This document shows positions 45,715 to 45,742 of a stretch of 45,742 nt of DNA, in pieces; position 1 is the stretch's first letter; each line of letters begins with the position of its first letter. Both the position numbers and the translations under genes were made by a program. Below the pieces are notes generated by a model. The model made no database searches. It saw nothing but the letters and a program-made list of their open reading frames with translations, and was not told the DNA's origin. The stretch covers positions 1-45,742 of the forward strand of contig JAIXOO010000233.1 of NCBI GenBank assembly GCA_027486765.1, written 5' to 3'. This stretch comes from Saprospiraceae bacterium. GTDB lineage: Bacteria > Bacteroidota > Bacteroidia > Chitinophagales > Saprospiraceae.

Positions 45715-45742
45715 TGTTTTACGGTTTTATAAGTGAGAAAAT

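Overview
The window reads as a chromosomal accessory region of a free-living Bacteroidota bacterium, most likely of the Saprospiria/Haliscomenobacter type. This placement is inferred from Bacteroidota-style signal peptides ending in -AQ, giant RHS proteins, many CHAT/TPR STAND proteins and moderate GC; no rRNA or ribosomal marker is present to confirm it.

Region 1 (1-15995) is a cluster of CHAT-protease (caspase-like) STAND proteins. A truncated CHAT fragment (92-442), two CHAT-NTPase-TPR proteins on the minus strand (740-3694 and 4206-8921) and a third on the plus strand (12117-14750) surround a small DUF1232-like membrane protein (3879-4205). The third sits at the end of a tight plus-strand run with an ABC-type transporter (9512-11138), a peptidoglycan-binding protein and a two-TM protein. 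A multi-TM protein (14925-15995) follows. The two minus-strand proteins have nearly the same CHAT domain but very different downstream parts. The NTPase of the 984-residue protein lacks the Walker B aspartate that its two neighbours keep.

Region 2 (16000-37660) has a GC-rich structured patch, two secreted-protein genes of unknown role (one very small), and then a minus-strand operon of seven to eight genes running from 37555 to 17861. In transcription order these encode a dockerin/cohesin-like exported protein, a predicted outer-membrane or periplasmic protein with a barrel-like C-terminus, an FnIII-like secreted protein, a lipoprotein, a 1975-residue RHS/SpvB-like giant, a 236-residue LolA-like periplasmic protein, a 2452-residue RHS protein with a unique C-terminal tail, and a small two-TM protein in the classic immunity-gene position. 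The operon looks like a dedicated export, assembly and effector unit for RHS proteins. I consider it the best candidate for an undescribed system in this window.

Region 3 (37660-45742) is a mosaic of mobile-element scars and addiction modules. It contains an IS21-type terminal repeat remnant, a 5'-truncated gene, a serine resolvase flanked by short direct repeats, an orphan antitoxin, two separate PIN-domain toxin-antitoxin pairs, a BRO/DinD-like gene, an orphan XisI, Rpn-nuclease remnants, several kinds of intergenic repeats, and a GC-rich pair of unknown genes at the right edge.
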